From assembly GCA_023395595.1 (NCBI GenBank), contig JAEWYO010000023.1:46013-110012 (forward strand): 64,000 nucleotides of DNA, written 5' to 3'. Below the pieces are notes generated by a model. That model was given only the letters and a program-made list of their open reading frames with translations. It was not told where the DNA came from and did no database searches. This document shows positions 33,424 to 42,334 of this stretch, piece by piece (position 1 is the first letter of the stretch; each line of letters starts with the position of its first letter). This DNA is from Bacillota bacterium (GTDB taxonomy: Bacteria > Bacillota > Clostridia > Christensenellales > CAG-138). The position numbers and the translations under genes are program-made.

Positions 33424-34095
33424 ATGGGTCAAAAAGTTAATCCGAACGGGTTCCGCGTTGGTGTCATCAAAGACTGGAACACCCGCTGGTACGCCTCCAA
33501 AAAGGATTTCGCTGATTTCCTCGTTGAGGACCGCAAAATCCGCGACTTCGTAAAGAAGAAATACTTCCAGGCCAGCATTTCGCGCATCGAAATCGACCGC
33601 GCGGCAGGCAAAATCACGGTGAGCATCTTCACCGCGCGTCCCGGCCTTCTTATCGGCAAGGGCGGCACGGGCATCGATGCCATCAAGGAAGACATCAAGA
33701 AGGCGATTGGCAAAGACGTGAGCGTCAACATCATGGAGATCCGTGATCCCGACGCAGACGCACAGCTGGTTGCAGAGAACATCGCATCTCAGCTCGAGAA
33801 GCGCATCAGCTTCCGCCGCGCCATGAAGCAATCCATGGGTCGTGCGATGCAGAAGAACAGCGTAAAAGGTATCAAGCTGATGGTCTCCGGCCGCCTCGGC
33901 GGTGCGGAAATCGCGAGAAGCGAAGGATACCATGACGGTTCCATCCCGCTGCAGACCATGCGCGCGGACATCCAGTACGGCTTTGCGGAAGCGAAGACCA
34001 CCTACGGCCGCATCGGCTGCAAGGTCTGGATCTACAAGGGCGAACTGCTCGGCAAGCGCGGTGCTTCCGACAGGCGTGAGGAAGGGGGCAAATAA
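33424..34095 (+). CDS. rpsC: Ribosomal protein uS3
   Basis: 223 residues. The KH domain GKGGTGIDAIKEDI and C-terminal YGFAEAKTTYGRIGCKVWIYKGE are typical. It forms part of the mRNA entry site and ribosomal helicase centre. Confidence 0.98.
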   Translation: MGQKVNPNGFRVGVIKDWNTRWYASKKDFADFLVEDRKIRDFVKKKYFQASISRIEIDRAAGKITVSIFTARPGLLIGKGGTGIDAIKEDIKKAIGKDVSVNIMEIRDPDADAQLVAENIASQLEKRISFRRAMKQSMGRAMQKNSVKGIKLMVSGRLGGAEIARSEGYHDGSIPLQTMRADIQYGFAEAKTTYGRIGCKVWIYKGELLGKRGASDRREEGGK

Positions 34096-34097
34096 CC

Positions 34098-34538
34098 ATG
34101 TTGATGCCGAAAAGAGTAAAGCGGCGCAGAGTTTTCCGCGGCCGCATGAAAGGTAAAGCCACCCGTGGCAACACGATCTCCCAGGGCGAATACGGCCTGG
34201 TTGCGCTGGAGCCCTGCTGGGTGACCAGCCAACAGATCGAAGCAGCCCGTGTCGCGCTCACGCGTTACATCAAACGTGGCGGTCAGGTCTGGATCAAGAT
34301 CTTCCCCGATAAGCCCGTTACCGAAAAACCCGCCGAGACCCGCATGGGCAGCGGCAAAGGCTCCCCGGAATACTGGGTTGCCGTCGTGAAACCGGGCCGC
34401 GTCCTCTTTGAGATTGCTGGAGTGGAGCAGGAGGTCGCTTTTGAAGCGCTTCGCCTCGCGATGCACAAACTCCCGCTCAAGTGCAAAGTGATCAAGAAGG
34501 AAACCGAAAAGGGTGGTGAAACCGATGAAGGCAAATAA
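34098..34538 (+). CDS. rplP: Ribosomal protein uL16
   Basis: 146 residues (MLMPKRVKRRRVFRGRMKG). Contacts the elbow of A- and P-site tRNA. It starts two bases after rpsC, with its ribosome binding site (GAAGGGGG) inside the rpsC end, and overlaps rpmC by 14 bases. Confidence 0.98.
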   Translation: MLMPKRVKRRRVFRGRMKGKATRGNTISQGEYGLVALEPCWVTSQQIEAARVALTRYIKRGGQVWIKIFPDKPVTEKPAETRMGSGKGSPEYWVAVVKPGRVLFEIAGVEQEVAFEALRLAMHKLPLKCKVIKKETEKGGETDEGK

Positions 34539-34728
34539 GTTTCGCGATATGACCAACGACGCGCTTGCCGCTCAGGAAAAAGAGCTCAAGAGCGAGCTGT
34601 TCAACCTTCGCTTTCAGTCGGCTACCGGCAGTCTTTCGAACCCCAACCGCATCAGCGAGTGCAAGAAAGACATCGCCAGAGTAAAAACGATCATTCGTGA
34701 GCGCGAGCTTGCGAAGGCAGCCGAGTAA
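34525..34728 (+). CDS. rpmC: Ribosomal protein uL29
   Basis: 67 residues from MKANKFRDMTNDAL. I chose ATG 34525, about 9 bases after AAAAGGGTGG, over an in-frame GTG four codons upstream. A two-helix protein at the tunnel exit; its start lies within rplP. Confidence 0.96.
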   Translation: MKANKFRDMTNDALAAQEKELKSELFNLRFQSATGSLSNPNRISECKKDIARVKTIIRERELAKAAE

Positions 34729-34747
34729 CGGGAAGGAGGACAGAGCA

Positions 34748-35005
34748 ATGGAAGAAAGAGGCTACAGAAAGACCCGTATCGGCGTGGTCGTCAGTGATAA
34801 AATGGACAAAACCGCCGTTGTCGCCATCAAGACCAAAGTTCGCCACCCGTTGTATGGCAAGATGGTCAACCGCACGCGAAAGTTCAAGGTTCATGATGAA
34901 GAGAACCAGTGCGGCGTCGGCGATACCGTTAAGATTATGGAAACGCGCCCCATCAGCAAAGATAAGCGGTGGCGCCTCGTCGAGATCGTCGAGAAGGCGA
35001 AGTAA
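34748..35005 (+). CDS. rpsQ: Ribosomal protein uS17
   Basis: 85 residues from MEERGYRKTRIGVVVSDKMDK, with the ATG after GGAAGGAGG. An early-assembling OB-fold protein of the 30S body. Confidence 0.98.
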   Translation: MEERGYRKTRIGVVVSDKMDKTAVVAIKTKVRHPLYGKMVNRTRKFKVHDEENQCGVGDTVKIMETRPISKDKRWRLVEIVEKAK

Positions 35006-35025
35006 AGACTGGAGGAACTGGGAAT

Positions 35026-35394
35026 ATGATTCAACCGCAAACCAGATTAAAGGTCGCGGACAACAGCGGCGCGAAAGAGATCATGTGCATTCGCGTGCTG
35101 GGCGGTTCCTACCGTAAGTCCGCCAATATTGGCGACGTGATCGTGGCCAGCGTCAAGTCGGCATCGCCGGGCGGCGCGGTCAAGAAAAAGGATGTCGTTC
35201 GCGCGGTCGTCGTGCGCACGGTGTCTGGCATTCAGCGTCCGGACGGAAGCTATATCCGTTTTGACGACAATGCAGCCGTCATCATCAACGACCAGAAACA
35301 GCCCCGCGGCACCCGTATCTTTGGGCCCGTGGCGCGTGAACTCCGTGAGAAGGACTACATGAAAATTGTGTCCCTCGCACCGGAAGTACTGTAA
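35026..35394 (+). CDS. rplN: Ribosomal protein uL14
   Basis: 122 residues from MIQPQTRLKVADNSGAKE, standard. Lies at the subunit interface, forms bridges to the 30S and is the docking site of RsfS. ACTGGAGGA precedes the ATG. Confidence 0.98.
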   Translation: MIQPQTRLKVADNSGAKEIMCIRVLGGSYRKSANIGDVIVASVKSASPGGAVKKKDVVRAVVVRTVSGIQRPDGSYIRFDDNAAVIINDQKQPRGTRIFGPVARELREKDYMKIVSLAPEVL

Positions 35395-35408
35395 AGGAGG
35401 AGCATGAC

Positions 35409-35750
35409 ATGAACAGCTTAAACGTCAAAAAAGGCGATACCGTCGTTGTCATCTCCGGCAAAGACAAGGGCAAAAAAGGCAAGATCATGGTCGCGCAGCC
35501 CGATGACGAGCGCGTGATCGTGCAGGGTGCCGCAATGGTGACCCGCCACATCAAGCCCCGCAAGCAAGGCCAACCCGGCGGCCGCATCGAGAAGGAAGGC
35601 CCGATCCATGCGTCTAACGTCATGCTGGTCTGCCCAAAGTGCGACAAGCCCACCCGCATCGCCCACAAGCTCAAGGAAGTTGAGATTTCCGGCGAGAAGA
35701 AACAAAAGAGCGTCCGCGTTTGCAAAAAGTGCGGTAAAGTCATCGACTAA
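35409..35750 (+). CDS. rplX: Ribosomal protein uL24
   Basis: 113 residues, with a KOW motif (KKGDTVVVISGKDKGKKGK) at the N-terminus and the form with C-terminal CPKC...CKKC cysteines, a possible zinc site. An assembly initiator of the 50S subunit. Confidence 0.97.
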   Translation: MNSLNVKKGDTVVVISGKDKGKKGKIMVAQPDDERVIVQGAAMVTRHIKPRKQGQPGGRIEKEGPIHASNVMLVCPKCDKPTRIAHKLKEVEISGEKKQKSVRVCKKCGKVID

Positions 35751-35771
35751 GGCGGAAGGAGGAACTGACAA

Positions 35772-36656
35772 GTGGCAACGAAGAAAGACATTGAAACCGT
35801 AACAGAAGCCGTTGAGGCAGCAGCCGAAGCGGTCGTTGAAGAAGTGAAGAAAGCCGCGAAGAAGGCAGCTCCGAAGGCCGCCGAAGCCGCAGAAGCCGTC
35901 GAAAAGGCCGTCAAGAAAACCGCCAAAGCAGCAGCTGAAACCGCAGAAAAAGCGGCAGAAGCCGTCAGCGAAGCGGCAGCCGAGACGGTTGCCAAGGCAG
36001 CAGGCGCCGTCAAGGAAGCCGCAGCCAAGGTTGAGAAGAAGGCGGAAGCCGCAGCAAAACCCGCCGCCAAAAAGGCGAAGGGTGCGCAGGCAGACATGAA
36101 AAAGCTCGAAGGCATGCCGCGTCTCAAGCAGCGTTATCTCGAAGAGATCGCGCCCGCGATGAAGACCAAGTTTGCCTATGAGAACGTGATGCAGATTCCG
36201 TACCTTGAGAAGATCGTCATCAACATGGGCCTTGGTTCCGACAAGGAAAACCCCAAGGGCATCGAGGCGGCCATCAAGGAACTCAGCACCATCGCCGGCC
36301 AGAAAGCGGTCCCGACCCGCGCCAAGAAGAGCGTCGCGAACTTCAAAGTTCGTGAAGGCATGACCATCGGCGCAAAGGTGACCCTCCGCGGTGATCGGAT
36401 GTACTATTTTGTCGATAAGCTCTTCAACATCGTCCTGCCCCGCGTGCGCGACTTCCGCGGCGTGTCCGACAAGGCGTTTGACGGGCGCGGCAACTACGCC
36501 CTCGGCCTCAAGGAACAGCTGATCTTCCCGGAGATCAACTATGACGACGTCGATAAGGTGCGCGGTATGAACATCGTGTTCGTCACGAGCGCCAACACCG
36601 ACGAAGAATGCAAAGAGCTGCTCACCCAGCTTGGCATCCCGTTTGTGCAGGGTTGA
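35772..36656 (+). CDS. rplE: Ribosomal protein uL5 with a long Ala/Lys/Glu N-terminal extension
   Basis: 294 residues, against about 180 in other bacteria. Residues 109-294 are a normal uL5 (PRLKQRYLEEIAPAM, IPYLEKIVINMGLG, FDGRGNYALGLKEQLIFPEI), which contacts 5S rRNA and P-site tRNA. Residues 1-108 are an added segment of about 40% Ala, 19% Lys and 16% Glu with no aromatic residues, resembling histone H1-like or LEA-type amphipathic helices. The start is GTG after AAGGAGG. Met109 has no ribosome binding site, and the 21-base gap to rplX holds the only good site, so the extension is very probably translated. It may have grown by internal repetition of KAAEA-like units. Confidence 0.95.
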   Translation: MATKKDIETVTEAVEAAAEAVVEEVKKAAKKAAPKAAEAAEAVEKAVKKTAKAAAETAEKAAEAVSEAAAETVAKAAGAVKEAAAKVEKKAEAAAKPAAKKAKGAQADMKKLEGMPRLKQRYLEEIAPAMKTKFAYENVMQIPYLEKIVINMGLGSDKENPKGIEAAIKELSTIAGQKAVPTRAKKSVANFKVREGMTIGAKVTLRGDRMYYFVDKLFNIVLPRVRDFRGVSDKAFDGRGNYALGLKEQLIFPEINYDDVDKVRGMNIVFVTSANTDEECKELLTQLGIPFVQG

Positions 36657-36674
36657 TAAGGGAGGAAAGCAAAA

Positions 36675-36860
36675 ATGGCTAAGACAAGCATGAAGTTAAA
36701 GCAGGCGCGCGAGCCGAAGTTCAGCACCCGTGCTTACACCCGCTGCCGCATCTGCGGCCGTCCTCACTCGGTTCTGCGCAAGTATGGCGTCTGCCGCATT
36801 TGCTTCCGCGAACTGGCGTATAAGGGCGAAATCCCTGGCGTACGCAAGGCAAGCTGGTAA
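36675..36860 (+). CDS. rpsZ: Ribosomal protein uS14, zinc-binding type
   Basis: 61 residues with the two Cys pairs CRIC and CRIC around a 12-residue spacer, the zinc form of uS14 common in Gram-positive bacteria. GGGAGGAAAG precedes the ATG. Confidence 0.97.
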   Translation: MAKTSMKLKQAREPKFSTRAYTRCRICGRPHSVLRKYGVCRICFRELAYKGEIPGVRKASW

Positions 36861-36874
36861 AGGAGGAAACGAAC

Positions 36875-37267
36875 ATGACAGATACCATTGCCGATATGCT
36901 AACCCGTATCCGGAACGCTCTGATTGCGAAGCATGATTCTGTTGAAATCCCCGCTTCCACGATGAAGAAGGCGATCGCGCAGATTCTCGTGGACGAAGGA
37001 TACATCAAGAGCTTCGAAGTCATTGCGGACGGCGAGAAGAAGACGATCCGTGTTCAGCTCAAGTACGGCGCAAACAAGCAGCGCGTCATCGTCGGCATCA
37101 AGCGCATCTCCCGCCCCGGCCTTCGCGTGTATGCGCGCAAGGACGAAATGCCCAAGGTCCTCGGCGGCCTCGGCATCGCGATTGTTTCCACCTCCCGCGG
37201 TGTTATGACCGACCGGGAAGCGCGTAAACAGGGCGTTGGCGGCGAAGTGCTGGCCTACGTTTGGTAA
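36875..37267 (+). CDS. rpsH: Ribosomal protein uS8
   Basis: 130 residues (MTDTIADMLTRIRNALIAKH). Binds helix 21 of 16S rRNA and in E. coli represses the spc operon. It is followed by a 109-base gap containing a GCGGACGTCCGC palindrome. Confidence 0.98.
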   Translation: MTDTIADMLTRIRNALIAKHDSVEIPASTMKKAIAQILVDEGYIKSFEVIADGEKKTIRVQLKYGANKQRVIVGIKRISRPGLRVYARKDEMPKVLGGLGIAIVSTSRGVMTDREARKQGVGGEVLAYVW

Positions 37268-37376
37268 TTTAAAGAAGGGCGGATGCCTCGTTTTTCAGAA
37301 CTGCTGCGGCTAGCATCGGCTCTGGAAAGCGGACGTCCGCGCCTGCATGATATTACAAAAAAAAGGAGAAAACAAC

Positions 37377-37916
37377 ATGTCTCGTATCGGAAAACTTCCG
37401 GTCAGCATTCCTGCCGGAGTGACAATTACGGTCGGAGACGGCAACGTCGTCACCGTAAAGGGTCCGAAAGGCACGCTCAGCGAGAAGATCTCTTCGGAGA
37501 TGGTTCTTGAGCAGGATGCCGGTGTACTCACCGTCAAACGGCCCAGTGACGACAAGCGTCATCGCGCGCTGCACGGCCTGACCCGCACGCTCATCAACAA
37601 CATGGTTGTGGGCACGACCGCCGGCTACGAAAAGAAGCTGGAAATCGTCGGCGTAGGCTACAAGGCGCAGGCACAGGGCACAGGCCTTGTGATCAACGTC
37701 GGTTACTCCCACCCTGTGAACTTCCCGGCACCCGCGGGCATCACCTTTGATGTTCCGGCGCCCACGAAGATCACGGTGAAGGGCATCGATAAGCAGAAGG
37801 TTGGCCAAGTGGCCGCCGATATCCGCGCGGTGCGTCCGCCCGAACCCTACAAGGGCAAAGGCATTCGCTATGAGAACGAGGTCGTTCGCCGCAAGGAAGG
37901 CAAGACCGGTAAGTAA
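37377..37916 (+). CDS. rplF: Ribosomal protein uL6
   Basis: 179 residues from MSRIGKLPVSIPAGV, with the ATG after AAAAGGAGA. The C-terminal PPEPYKGKGIRY motif, near the sarcin-ricin loop, is intact. Confidence 0.98.
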   Translation: MSRIGKLPVSIPAGVTITVGDGNVVTVKGPKGTLSEKISSEMVLEQDAGVLTVKRPSDDKRHRALHGLTRTLINNMVVGTTAGYEKKLEIVGVGYKAQAQGTGLVINVGYSHPVNFPAPAGITFDVPAPTKITVKGIDKQKVGQVAADIRAVRPPEPYKGKGIRYENEVVRRKEGKTGK

Positions 37917-37937
37917 AGCAGGAAGGAGTGACGAAAG

Positions 37938-38306
37938 ATGTTTAGCAAAATCGATAAAAACGCGATTCGCGTGGATCGTCATTACCGCATGCGTAAGAAC
38001 CTCGTTGGTACTTCGGAGCGTCCCCGTTTGAACGTTTACCGCAGCACCACGCACATCTACGCGCAGGTGATTGATGACACCGTTGGAAACACCTTGGTCG
38101 CAGCTTCCACGCTGGACGCCGACATCAAGGGCAAGCTGGAGGGCAAGAGCAAGGTTGAGCAAGCCACTCTTGTTGGCGAACTCGTCGGCGCGCGCGCCAA
38201 GGCGAAAGGTGTCTCCAAGGTCGTGTTCGACCGCGGCGGTTACCTCTATACCGGACGCGTTGCCGCCCTCGCGGACGGCGCTCGCAAAGCCGGGCTGGAC
38301 TTCTAA
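37938..38306 (+). CDS. rplR: Ribosomal protein uL18
   Basis: 122 residues. A 5S rRNA-binding protein with the ERPRLNVYRSTTHIYAQVID core and the C-terminal FDRGGYLYTGRV...ADGARKAGL segment. Confidence 0.98.
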   Translation: MFSKIDKNAIRVDRHYRMRKNLVGTSERPRLNVYRSTTHIYAQVIDDTVGNTLVAASTLDADIKGKLEGKSKVEQATLVGELVGARAKAKGVSKVVFDRGGYLYTGRVAALADGARKAGLDF

Positions 38307-38318
38307 GGAGGAACGAAC

Positions 38319-38828
38319 ATGCAAAATAACAGGAGATTCGAAAAAGAGCCCAGCGAATTCAAAGAGCGTCTGGTTTCGATCAACCGCGTTGCAAAGGTCG
38401 TTAAGGGTGGTAAGAACTTCCGGTTCACCGCGCTGATGGTCGTTGGCAATGAAAAGGGCAAGGTCGGTGTCGGTCTCGGCAAAGCGGCTGAAATCCCGGA
38501 AGCGGTTCGCAAAGGCGTTGAAGACGCGAAGCGTCATATGGTCGATGTCCCGATCGTGGGCACGACGATTCCCCACGCCGTGGAAGGCAGATTCGGCAAA
38601 GGCCATGTTCGCATGCTGCCCGCCGAAGAAGGTACCGGCGTTATCGCGGGCGGCCCCGCGCGTGCAGTCCTCGAAATGGTCGGCATTCGCGATATCCGCA
38701 CGAAGTCGTATGGTTCCAACAATCCCAGCAACTGCGTGAAAGCCACGATCGAAGGCCTAAGCCAGCTTCGTACCGCGGAGCAGATTGCCAAAGCCCGCGG
38801 CAAGTCCGTGGACGAGATCCTGGGTTAA
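38319..38828 (+). CDS. rpsE: Ribosomal protein uS5
   Basis: 169 residues. A double-stranded-RNA-binding-like domain with VNRVAKVVKGGK-type sequence (INRVAKVVKGGKNFRF), and the accuracy-related C-terminal region. Part of the mRNA entry channel. Confidence 0.98.
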   Translation: MQNNRRFEKEPSEFKERLVSINRVAKVVKGGKNFRFTALMVVGNEKGKVGVGLGKAAEIPEAVRKGVEDAKRHMVDVPIVGTTIPHAVEGRFGKGHVRMLPAEEGTGVIAGGPARAVLEMVGIRDIRTKSYGSNNPSNCVKATIEGLSQLRTAEQIAKARGKSVDEILG

Positions 38829-38841
38829 GGAGGACGCTACA

Positions 38842-39045
38842 ATGGCGAAAGCAAAAGCGGCGGAGGCCACAAAACTCAAGATAACGCTCGTAAAGAGCCC
38901 GATCGGCTGCCTGAAAGATCAGCAGGCTACGGTCGTCGCGCTGGGCCTGAAAAAGCTCCACAGCACCGTTACCCAGCCGGATAACGCCTGCACGCGCGGC
39001 ATGATCTTTAAGGTCAAGCACCTGATCACGGTGGAAGAAGTTTAA
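38842..39045 (+). CDS. rpmD: Ribosomal protein uL30
   Basis: 67 residues from MAKAKAAEATKLKITLVKSPIG, with the ATG after AAGGAGG. The core is a normal uL30, with about eight extra Ala/Lys residues at the N-terminus, a small version of the tail seen on uL5. Confidence 0.96.
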   Translation: MAKAKAAEATKLKITLVKSPIGCLKDQQATVVALGLKKLHSTVTQPDNACTRGMIFKVKHLITVEEV

Positions 39046-39063
39046 CGCAGGAGGACGTGCATC

Positions 39064-39507
39064 ATGAAACTCCATGAATTATCGCCCGCCCCCGGGTCGG
39101 TTAAAGCCTCGAAGCGTATCGGTCGTGGTACCGGTAGCGGCATGGGCAAGACCTCCACGAAGGGTCACAAGGGCCAGAAGGCACGCAGTGGCAGCAAGAA
39201 GAACGGTTTTGAAGGCGGCCAGATGCCGTTGACGCGCCGTCTGCCCAAGCGCGGCTTTACCAACATCTTTGGAAAAGAGTACACGATTATCAACGTTTCC
39301 GACCTCGACGGGTTGGAGAATGGCACCGTCGTGACTGCTGAAATGCTGAAGAAATCCGGCATGATCAGCAAGATCGAAAAAGACGGCCTGAAGGTTTTGG
39401 GCGGCGGAGAGCTGACGAAGAAACTGGACGTTAAAGCGGCAAAGTTCTCCCAATCTGCACAGACTGCAATTAAGGCTGCTGGCGGAAGTGTTGAGGTGAT
39501 CGGCTGA
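39064..39507 (+). CDS. rplO: Ribosomal protein uL15
   Basis: 147 residues with the Gly/Lys/Arg-rich N-terminal extension typical of uL15 (KRIGRGTGSGMGKTSTKGHKG). Late-assembling 50S protein. Its stop overlaps the secY start (TGATG). Confidence 0.98.
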   Translation: MKLHELSPAPGSVKASKRIGRGTGSGMGKTSTKGHKGQKARSGSKKNGFEGGQMPLTRRLPKRGFTNIFGKEYTIINVSDLDGLENGTVVTAEMLKKSGMISKIEKDGLKVLGGGELTKKLDVKAAKFSQSAQTAIKAAGGSVEVIG

Positions 39508-40763
39508 TGTTCCAAACATATATCAACGCGTTTAAGATCAAAGAGATCCGCAAGAAGATGCTCATCACGCTTCTGCTGATCGTGGTCTACCGGCTCGGAA
39601 GTTTCATTCCGATCCCCGGCGTCAACACGGAGCTTCTCAGAAGCGCCGTATCGCAATACGACATTCTCGGCTTCCTCGACCTGCTCACGGGTAGTTCGTT
39701 TAGCCAGTTTACGATCTTTGCGATGGGCATCTCGCCCTATATCAACGCGTCGATTATCATCCAACTGCTCACGATTGCGATTCCCTCGCTGGAACGCCTG
39801 AGCAAGGAGGAGGACGGCCGCGCCAAGATCGAAAAAATCACCCGTTATGTCGGTATTGCACTCGCGATGGTTCAGTCCATCGGTATCTTTATCGGCCTGG
39901 GTTCCCAGTATCTCGTGGACACCAGCTGGCTGACCTATGCCACAATCGGCATTTGCTCGACCGCAGGTACCGCATTCCTGATGTGGCTCGGTGAGCGCAT
40001 CACCGAGGACGGCGTTGGCAACGGCGTTTCGATGCTGATCTTTGCATCCATCGTTTCGCGCGTACCGAAGACGTTCATCAACCTCGGCGAACAGCTCTTC
40101 GTCGGCACGCTTCCCATCTGGGAACTGCTGATGCTGGCCGTTCTGGTCGTCGGGCTCATCACGCTGGTCACGCACGTGGATCAGGCGCAGCGGCGCATCC
40201 CCGTGCAGTATGCAAAGCGCGTTGTCGGCCGCAAAATGTACGGCGGACAGAGCACCTACCTGCCGATCAAGGCGAACTCCAACGGCGTTCTGCCGCTGAT
40301 CTTCGCGCTCACGTTCCTCCAGTTCCCGGGCATGATCGCCCAGTTCTGGCCGAACAGCTCGTTCTATACGTTCTATAAGACGTATATGGGCACGAACAGC
40401 GCGATTTACTACATCATCTATGCGCTCTTGATCATCGGCTTTGGGTTCTTCTATTCGAGCGTGACGTTCAATCCGATCGAAATGTCGAAGAACTTGCAGC
40501 AAAACGGTGGCTTCATCACGGGCATTCGTCCCGGCAAGCCGACGAGCGACTACCTTGGCAAGATCTCTGGACGCCTCACGCTGTTCGGTTCGCTCTTCCT
40601 CGCGGTGGTTGCGATTCTGCCCCAGCTGGCGATGAAAGGCATGGCAGAGAGCAGCGCGTTTGGTGCAACCAGCGTGCTGATCATGGTCAACGTTGCCCTT
40701 GAGACGACGAACCAGCTCGAAAGCCACATGCTCATGCGCCACTACAAGGGATTCCTCAATTAA
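39507..40763 (+). CDS. secY: Protein translocase channel subunit SecY
   Basis: 418 residues with ten predicted transmembrane helices. The plug and pore-ring region follows GSFIPIPGVN, and the cytoplasmic loops between helices 6-7 and 8-9 (RRIPVQYAKRVVG, GIRPGKPTSDYL) that bind ribosomes and SecA are conserved. Forms SecYEG; secG lies near 60.1 kb. One-base overlap with rplO. Confidence 0.98.
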   Translation: MFQTYINAFKIKEIRKKMLITLLLIVVYRLGSFIPIPGVNTELLRSAVSQYDILGFLDLLTGSSFSQFTIFAMGISPYINASIIIQLLTIAIPSLERLSKEEDGRAKIEKITRYVGIALAMVQSIGIFIGLGSQYLVDTSWLTYATIGICSTAGTAFLMWLGERITEDGVGNGVSMLIFASIVSRVPKTFINLGEQLFVGTLPIWELLMLAVLVVGLITLVTHVDQAQRRIPVQYAKRVVGRKMYGGQSTYLPIKANSNGVLPLIFALTFLQFPGMIAQFWPNSSFYTFYKTYMGTNSAIYYIIYALLIIGFGFFYSSVTFNPIEMSKNLQQNGGFITGIRPGKPTSDYLGKISGRLTLFGSLFLAVVAILPQLAMKGMAESSAFGATSVLIMVNVALETTNQLESHMLMRHYKGFLN

Positions 40764-40940
40764 CAATCGCGCGGCCTGCAAACAAGCGGACTCGCAAACT
40801 GTACAAGCGGATTCAGGCGTGCCGGTATCTTGCCGGCGCGCCAGTTCCGCGGAGTTGCGAACAACTGCTGCGGCTGCGTTGCGGAACAAGCCAAGATTCG
40901 AGCACATGCACGAAAATGCGCTTAGACCGGAGGAAACGCA

Positions 40941-41558
40941 ATGAAACTCATCTTTTTAGGCCCGCCGGGAGCGGGCAAGGGCACGCAGGCGATCAAGATT
41001 GCCGAGAAGTACCAGATTGCGCATATTTCAACGGGAGACATGCTCCGCGCTGAGATGCGCGAGGGAACAAAACTAGGCAACGAGGCGAAGAGCCTGATTG
41101 ATCGCGGCGAATTGGTGCCGGACGATGTCATCCTCGGGATGGTGAAAAACCGCATCCAGAAGGAGGACTGTAAAAACGGTTTCCTCTTCGATGGATTCCC
41201 GCGTACGATCGCACAGGCGGAGGCGCTCGAAGAAATCAGCGCAATCGACTATGTGATCAACCTCGATGTTCCGGTGGAGCGGCTCATCAGCCGCATCAGC
41301 GGGCGGAGAATGTGCGCAGAGTGCGGCGCCGGATACCATGTGTCCACCTATGCCGACGCAAACTGCAAGTGCGGAGCTGCGCTGTATCAGCGCGAGGACG
41401 ATAAGGAAGAAACGGTTCGCAACCGCCTTGTGGTCTATGAGCGCTCGACCAAGCCCTTGATCGAGTATTACACGAGAAAGGGACTGCTCCACACGGTGAA
41501 CGGAGACGCAAGCATTGATGTTGTCGATGCAGCGATCCGTGCGGTGCTTTCGAAATGA
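40941..41558 (+). CDS. adk: Adenylate kinase
   Basis: 205 residues. P-loop GPPGAGKGTQ (7-16), DGFPRT and the LID domain. The LID carries four cysteines (CAEC...CKC), the zinc-stabilised form common in Gram-positive bacteria, though the spacing is shortened, which explains the length below 215. Converts ATP plus AMP to two ADP. A 177-base gap with a 12-base imperfect direct repeat (ACAAGCGGA core, 40782 and 40803) separates it from secY. It overlaps map by four bases. Confidence 0.97.
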   Translation: MKLIFLGPPGAGKGTQAIKIAEKYQIAHISTGDMLRAEMREGTKLGNEAKSLIDRGELVPDDVILGMVKNRIQKEDCKNGFLFDGFPRTIAQAEALEEISAIDYVINLDVPVERLISRISGRRMCAECGAGYHVSTYADANCKCGAALYQREDDKEETVRNRLVVYERSTKPLIEYYTRKGLLHTVNGDASIDVVDAAIRAVLSK

Positions 41559-42334
41559 GCGGTATCACGATTAAATCCGCCTCCGATATCGAGAAGATGG
41601 ACGAGGCAGGGCGTATTGTTGAAGAGACGCTCAACCTTCTCGCCAAGTCAGCCGAAATCGGCATGACGACGCAAGACCTCGACGACCTCGCGGCTGCCTA
41701 CATCAAAAGCCGCGGTGCGGAAGCCTCGTTTCTGAACTACAACGGTTATCCGAAGAGCATCTGCACTTCGGTGAACGAACAAGTGGTTCACGGAATCCCG
41801 GGTAAATACCGCCTCAAGGACGGAGACGTTCTGTCTCTGGACGTGGGCGCGTATAAAAACGGGTTCCATGGAGACGCGGCGCGCACGGTGCTCATCGGCA
41901 ACGTGCCCGAGGAGATGCAGCAGCTCGTACGCGTGACGAAGGAATGCTTCTTTGAAGGAATCCGCTACGCAAAACCGGGCAACCGCATCTCCGACATCGC
42001 AAGAGCGATTCAGGCGCATGCGGAGAGCCACGGCTACGGCGTTGTGCGTGATCTGGTCGGTCACGGAATCGGACGGCACATGCACGAAGATCCCGAGGTG
42101 CCAAACTTCTGGGACGCGGCGCACTTCGGTCGCGGCGCGCGGCTGGAAGCGGGGATGACGATCGCCATCGAGCCGATGATCAATATGGGAACCGCGCGCG
42201 TGCTTCAGCTCAGCGACGGTTGGACGGTTGTCACGGCGGACGGGAAGCCTTCCGCGCACTATGAGAACACCGTATGGATTACCGAGGGCGAGCCGAGGCT
42301 TCTGACCCTGCATGAGGAGGAAGATCGCGCATGA
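41555..42334 (+). CDS. map: Methionine aminopeptidase, type I
   Basis: 259 residues. Removes the initiator Met. Metal ligands lie in LSLDVGAYKNGFHGDAART (Asp, Asp), GHGIGRHMHEDP (His), IAIEPM (Glu) and the final HYENTVWI region. It overlaps adk upstream and the KOW gene downstream, each by four bases. Confidence 0.98.
   Translation: MSGITIKSASDIEKMDEAGRIVEETLNLLAKSAEIGMTTQDLDDLAAAYIKSRGAEASFLNYNGYPKSICTSVNEQVVHGIPGKYRLKDGDVLSLDVGAYKNGFHGDAARTVLIGNVPEEMQQLVRVTKECFFEGIRYAKPGNRISDIARAIQAHAESHGYGVVRDLVGHGIGRHMHEDPEVPNFWDAAHFGRGARLEAGMTIAIEPMINMGTARVLQLSDGWTVVTADGKPSAHYENTVWITEGEPRLLTLHEEEDRA

Noticed and set aside
35772..36098. uL5 extension as a separate small gene or a frameshift artefact
   Set aside because: It is in frame with uL5 without a stop, the upstream GTG has the only good ribosome binding site, and codon use matches the neighbours.
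39165..40907. 580-codon minus-strand frame over rplO, secY and part of the following gap
   Set aside because: It is antisense to conserved genes, with biased composition and no ribosome binding site.
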